Assembly (NCBI GenBank): GCA_902598485.1
Contig: CACKBU010000002.1
Span: 1 to 64,000, forward strand
DNA: 64,000 bases
Source of the DNA: an uncultured Pelagibacteraceae bacterium
Lineage (GTDB): Bacteria; Pseudomonadota; Alphaproteobacteria; Pelagibacterales; Pelagibacteraceae
Direction: 5' to 3'
This document shows positions 62,375 through 64,000 of this stretch, piece by piece. The notes under the pieces were generated by a model, which was given only the letters and a program-made list of their open reading frames with translations, did no database searches and was not told where the DNA came from. Position numbers and translations under genes: made by a program. The number at the start of each line of letters is the position of its first letter. Position 1 is the first letter of the stretch.

Positions 62375-62838
62375 TGAATATTCATTTACTTCATAGAAAA
62401 TTAATTAAAAAAAAATTAACTATATCCGTAGCTGAGTCTTGTACGGGTGGATTATTGGCTCATAATTTAACTAAATTACCTAATTCATCAAAATACTTTA
62501 AAATGGGTCTGACCACTTACTCTAATCAAGCTAAAATAAAGATATTAAAGGTTAATAAAAATATTATTAGAAAATATGGTGCGGTAAGCCACGAGTGTTG
62601 TAAGACAATGGTTCAAAATTTATCTAAAATTTCAAAGAGTAAAATCAACGTGTCGATAACAGGAATTGCTGGTCCAGGTGGTGGATCAAAAGAAAAACCT
62701 GTAGGTCTTGTTTATATTGGCGTCAAAAAAGGTGCAACTTTGCTTATCAAAGAAAATAAATTTAAATCAAAAAATCGAAATTCAATTCAAAAGTCAACGG
62801 TTCGTACTGTAATTAATATAATAAGTAAAATTATTTAA
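62374..62838 (+). CDS. pncC: CinA C-terminal domain protein (nicotinamide-nucleotide amidase)
   Basis: ISVAESCTGGLLAHNLT, GLTTYSNQAK, SITGIAGPGGGSKEKPVGLVYIG. Confidence 0.93.
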   Translation: MNIHLLHRKLIKKKLTISVAESCTGGLLAHNLTKLPNSSKYFKMGLTTYSNQAKIKILKVNKNIIRKYGAVSHECCKTMVQNLSKISKSKINVSITGIAGPGGGSKEKPVGLVYIGVKKGATLLIKENKFKSKNRNSIQKSTVRTVINIISKII

Positions 62839-63286
62839 TACTTTCAGCTCTTTTTTGAAACGCGTCTGCTATCTTTTCCAAGCCAAATTGAAAAGATTTA
62901 GTCATTAAAATGTTTAAAAACTTATTTTCGATTTCAAAATCAATATCAAATAAAACTTCTGTTTTGTAACCATCAGCATCATTTCCTACTTCAATAAATT
63001 TCCAATTATTTTCTAAATGGTTTAATGGTCTACCTAAATTAACAACATGAATATGATCATTTTTTTTATTTAATTTAACGTCACTTTTAAATGTATCCTT
63101 AAACGGCCCCTTACCTATTGTAAGATCCGCAATTATATTTATTGTGTCCCCATTATCAGTTCTCTCATAAACTTTTGCATTATCGCAGAAAGGAATAAAT
63201 TCTGGGTATTTTTCAATATCTAAAACAAACTCAATTAGCTTATCTTTTCTATTATCAATTAATCGCTTAACTGATGCTTTTGGCAT
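62831..63286 (-). CDS. Coq10/RatA family START-like protein
   Basis: VLDIEKYPEFIPFCDNAKVYER, HLENNWKFIEV, FDIDFEIENKFLNILM. Confidence 0.88.
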   Translation of the reverse strand: MPKASVKRLIDNRKDKLIEFVLDIEKYPEFIPFCDNAKVYERTDNGDTINIIADLTIGKGPFKDTFKSDVKLNKKNDHIHVVNLGRPLNHLENNWKFIEVGNDADGYKTEVLFDIDFEIENKFLNILMTKSFQFGLEKIADAFQKRAESIK

Positions 63287-64000
63287 TAATTATTTTTTAA
63301 TCTGTTTTGTTGAAGTTTCGCAAAATCTTCATCTGCATGATATGAGGATCTTGTTAAAGGGGATGAAGAAACTAACAAAAATCCTTTAGCTTTTGCTATT
63401 GTTCCTAAATCTTCAAATTCTTTAGGTGTGTAATATCGATCTAATGGATAATGTTTAGTTGAAGGTTGTAAATATTGACCAATCGTTATGAAATCAACAT
63501 CTGCAGCTCTTAAATCATCCATGACTTGTAAAATTTCGTCTCTTGTCTCCCCTAAACCAACCATTATTCCAGATTTAGTAAAAATATTTTTGCTAACTTT
63601 TTTTGCATTTTTCAAAAGTTCTAAAGATGCAAAATATCTAGATCCAGGTCGAACTTTTAAATAAAGACTAGGGACAGTTTCAATATTATGATTAAAAACA
63701 TCTGGTTTAGCATCTAAAACTTTTTTATACGCATCTCCTTTTCTTAAAAAGTCAGGTGTAAGAACTTCAATAGTAGTATTTGGGTTTGATTTTCTGATTT
63801 GATTAATCACTTCAAAAAAATGATCTGATCCACCATCATCTAAATCGTCTCTGTCCACTGAAGTAATCACAACATGTTTTAAATTTAATTTTTTTACTGC
63901 TTCAGCAATTTTAACAGGTTCAAGTTGATCTAATTTTCCTGGTACACCAGTTTTAACATCACAAAAAGCACAGGCTCTTGTGCAGGTGTCTCCCATAATC
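63286..64000 (-). CDS. lipA: Lipoyl synthase, partial (N-terminus off the window)
   Basis: [17 protein letters not shown] radical SAM motif, [37 protein letters not shown]. Confidence 0.95.
   Translation of the reverse strand, partial: IMGDTCTRACAFCDVKTGVPGKLDQLEPVKIAEAVKKLNLKHVVITSVDRDDLDDGGSDHFFEVINQIRKSNPNTTIEVLTPDFLRKGDAYKKVLDAKPDVFNHNIETVPSLYLKVRPGSRYFASLELLKNAKKVSKNIFTKSGIMVGLGETRDEILQVMDDLRAADVDFITIGQYLQPSTKHYPLDRYYTPKEFEDLGTIAKAKGFLLVSSSPLTRSSYHADEDFAKLQQNRLKNN

Overview
The window is an AT-rich, densely packed chromosomal segment of an alphaproteobacterium. Gene order and protein character look SAR11/Pelagibacterales-like; this is inferred, not searched. Most of it is core genome: cell wall (tmk, dac, rlpA-like, mltB), recG, tgt, coaD, gyrA, ssb, uvrA, secDF-yajC, serS, tatABC-scpAB-nagZ-argS-dgt, valS-ilvD, pst/pho, aap/bzt amino-acid ABC transporter, trkAH-ntrXY, ispDF-pgpA-cinA-coq10-lipA, and five tRNAs. 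I see no rRNA, CRISPR array, prophage or transposon. The most interesting parts are: (1) a bidirectional zinc regulon (znuCB-zur-Ldh2 facing znuA-cobW-WD40-small CHExxC protein) with two near-perfect Zur-type palindromes in the divergent promoter and a His-rich tandem repeat inside znuA; (2) a single-nucleotide frameshift in pstB at an A6 run, with an intact downstream reading frame; (3) an NtrX-like regulator that lacks GAFTGA and has a natural Walker-B E-to-Q change; (4) strong stem-loops directly after both solute-binding-protein genes (pstS, aapJ) and before their permease genes; (5) PHO-box-like 11-bp-period repeats upstream of both pstS and pstC.
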